From contig NZ_FKIF01000002.1 of assembly GCF_900078705.1 (NCBI RefSeq), positions 310,001 through 374,000 of the forward strand: a DNA stretch of 64,000 nucleotides. Direction: 5' to 3'. The DNA is from Bordetella ansorpii (lineage in GTDB: Bacteria > Pseudomonadota > Gammaproteobacteria > Burkholderiales > Burkholderiaceae_B). A model generated the notes under the pieces. It did not search any database, was not told the origin of the DNA, and saw only the letters and a list, made by a program, of their open reading frames with translations. Made by a program: the position numbers and the translations under genes. Positions 62,888 through 64,000 of this stretch are shown here, in pieces; positions within the stretch are counted from its first letter, which is position 1; each line of letters begins with the position of its first letter.

Positions 62888-63790
62888 TCAGGAAACGTGG
62901 CGCGGGTTGAGCACGTCGCGCAGGTGATCGCCCACCAGGTTGATGGCGATGATGGAGATGGCAAGCGCGATGCCGGGGAAGAACGAAATCCAGTATTGCC
63001 CGGACAACAGGTACTCGAAGCCGTTGGAGATCAGCATGCCCAGCGAGGGTTCGGTCACCGGCACGCCCACGCCCAGGAACGACAGCGTGGCCTCCAGCGC
63101 GATGGCGTGCGCCAGGTCGATGGTGGCGATGACGATCAGGGGCGGCATGCAGTTGGGCAGCACGTGGCGGAACAGGATGCGGCCCCATCCCAGCGACAGG
63201 CAGCGCGCGGCTTCCACGTATTCCTTGCCGCGCTCGACCAGCGCGGCGCCGCGCGCGGCCCGCGCGAAATAGGCCCACTGCACCACCACGAGGGCGATGA
63301 TGACCTTGTCCACGCCCTTGCCCAGGATGGCCAGCAGCATCAGCGCCACCAGGATGGCGGGGAAGGACAGCTGGATGTCGACGATGCGCATCAGCAGCGC
63401 ATCCACGCGGCCGCCGAAATAAGCCGCCACCAGGCCCACCGCCGCGCCGATGGCGAACGCCGCCAGCACCGACACGAAGCCCACCATCAGGCTGGTGCGC
63501 AGGCCGTACAGGATGGCCGACAGCACGTCGCGCGCCTGGCCATCGGTGCCCAGCAGATAGGTGCTGCCGGTCATGCTTTCGCCGCCCGGCGGCAGCTTGG
63601 AATCCATGATGTCCAGCGAGCCGATGTCGTAGGGATTCTGCGGCGCGATCCACGGCGCCAGCAGCGCCGAGCCGATCACCAGGATCAGCAGCGCCAGCCC
63701 CAGCGTGGCGAGCTTGCTGGCGAAGAAATCCGAGGCCAGCCTGCGCCACGGGGATTCGACGGCCGGCGTGGGAAGCGTGGTGGTCGTCAT
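62888..63790 (-). CDS. dppC: peptide ABC transporter permease (DppC-like)
   Basis: A 300-residue permease with the OppC_N segment at the start (first helix about 27-48, LATLGLALLILVIGSALLAPW) and the inner-membrane domain with LLGTDGQARDVLSAILYGLRTSL and EAARCLSLGWGRILFRHVLPN (EAA loop, about 195-215). ATG at 63790 overlaps the upstream permease stop (ATGA). Confidence 0.93.
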   Translation of the reverse strand: MTTTTLPTPAVESPWRRLASDFFASKLATLGLALLILVIGSALLAPWIAPQNPYDIGSLDIMDSKLPPGGESMTGSTYLLGTDGQARDVLSAILYGLRTSLMVGFVSVLAAFAIGAAVGLVAAYFGGRVDALLMRIVDIQLSFPAILVALMLLAILGKGVDKVIIALVVVQWAYFARAARGAALVERGKEYVEAARCLSLGWGRILFRHVLPNCMPPLIVIATIDLAHAIALEATLSFLGVGVPVTEPSLGMLISNGFEYLLSGQYWISFFPGIALAISIIAINLVGDHLRDVLNPRHVS

Positions 63791-64000
63791 CGGCGGGTAT
63801 CCAGTCGTACGCGGGGATCGAGCACGGTGTAAAGAATGTCGACCACCAGGTTCAGCATCACCAGCAGGAAGACTGTCAGCATCAGGTAGGCCACCACCAC
63901 CGGACGATCCAGGTTGATGATGGAGTCGATCAGCAGCTTGCCCATGCCGGGCCACGAGAACACCGTCTCGGTGACGACGGCGAAGGCGATGACCTGGCCG
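63787..64000 (-). CDS. dppB: peptide ABC transporter permease (DppB-like), C-terminal part
   Basis: The last 70 codons of a DppB/OppB-type permease continue beyond the right edge: AVVTETVFSWPGMGKLLIDSI, the hallmark end motif of this family, then a final helix VVVAYLMLTVFLLVMLNLVVDILYTVLDPRVRL. Its stop overlaps the dppC start by four bases. The receptor gene of this importer is presumably outside the window. Confidence 0.92.
   Translation of the reverse strand, partial: GQVIAFAVVTETVFSWPGMGKLLIDSIINLDRPVVVAYLMLTVFLLVMLNLVVDILYTVLDPRVRLDTRR

Overview
The window is GC-rich, densely coded DNA from a chromosome of a Betaproteobacterium, most likely Alcaligenaceae (Bordetella/Achromobacter-like). 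This is inferred from the gyrB-dnaN-dnaA / rpmH-rnpA-yidD-yidC replication block, the many Bug-type solute receptors of tripartite tricarboxylate transporters, and the mix of ABC importers, LysR/GntR regulators and small catabolic operons. No prophage, CRISPR array, tRNA or rRNA was seen.

Layout. 0-6.4 kb: bestrophin-like channel, a compact SET-domain methyltransferase, an FMN riboswitch with ribB, a GAF-GGDEF diguanylate cyclase, a deoxyribosyltransferase/ketopantoate-reductase pair and a DedA-rhodanese fusion. 6.4-12.6 kb: a five-gene operon for a BMP-type ABC importer plus cytosine deaminase, preceded by a near-consensus NtrC site and a sigma-54 promoter. 12.6-13.8 kb: an AT-rich island with a broken Fic gene. 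13.8-18.8 kb: LysR, a DapA-family lyase/aldolase, a galactarate/altronate dehydratase and a Bug receptor (sugar-acid type catabolism). 19.0-28.4 kb: a polyamine/opine-type ABC importer with a multi-subunit amine/opine dehydrogenase set (two DAO-type flavoproteins, a [2Fe-2S] subunit, an FAD/BFD subunit), RidA, and a divergent GntR regulator with a palindromic operator. 28.5-34.3 kb: hyuA-hyuB with a Bug receptor and a divergent LysR. 34.4-36.1 kb: an lldD-like FMN dehydrogenase and acylphosphatase. 36.1-45.4 kb: amidase and LysR divergent from a PimC/PimD-like acyl-CoA dehydrogenase pair, an acyl-CoA synthetase, a Bug receptor and an RraA-like protein. 45.4-45.9 kb: a second, decayed Fic remnant. 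45.9-54.3 kb: the replication/ribosome/membrane-insertase core. 54.4-64 kb: a Bug receptor, a taurine/sulfonate-type ABC operon with a TauD-family dioxygenase, an M20 amidohydrolase split by a dinucleotide-run frameshift, and a dpp-type peptide importer running off the end.

How it fits together: apart from the housekeeping core and the ribB and signalling genes, the window is a chain of transporter-plus-enzyme modules, most with a local regulator, for scavenging organic acids, amines, nucleobases, sulfonates and peptides. The features most worth following are the nitrogen-type control region of the cytosine operon, the amine-oxidation module with its operator and intercistronic hairpin, the two Fic relics, the tandem repeats next to dnaA, and the (GC)n frameshift in the amidohydrolase.
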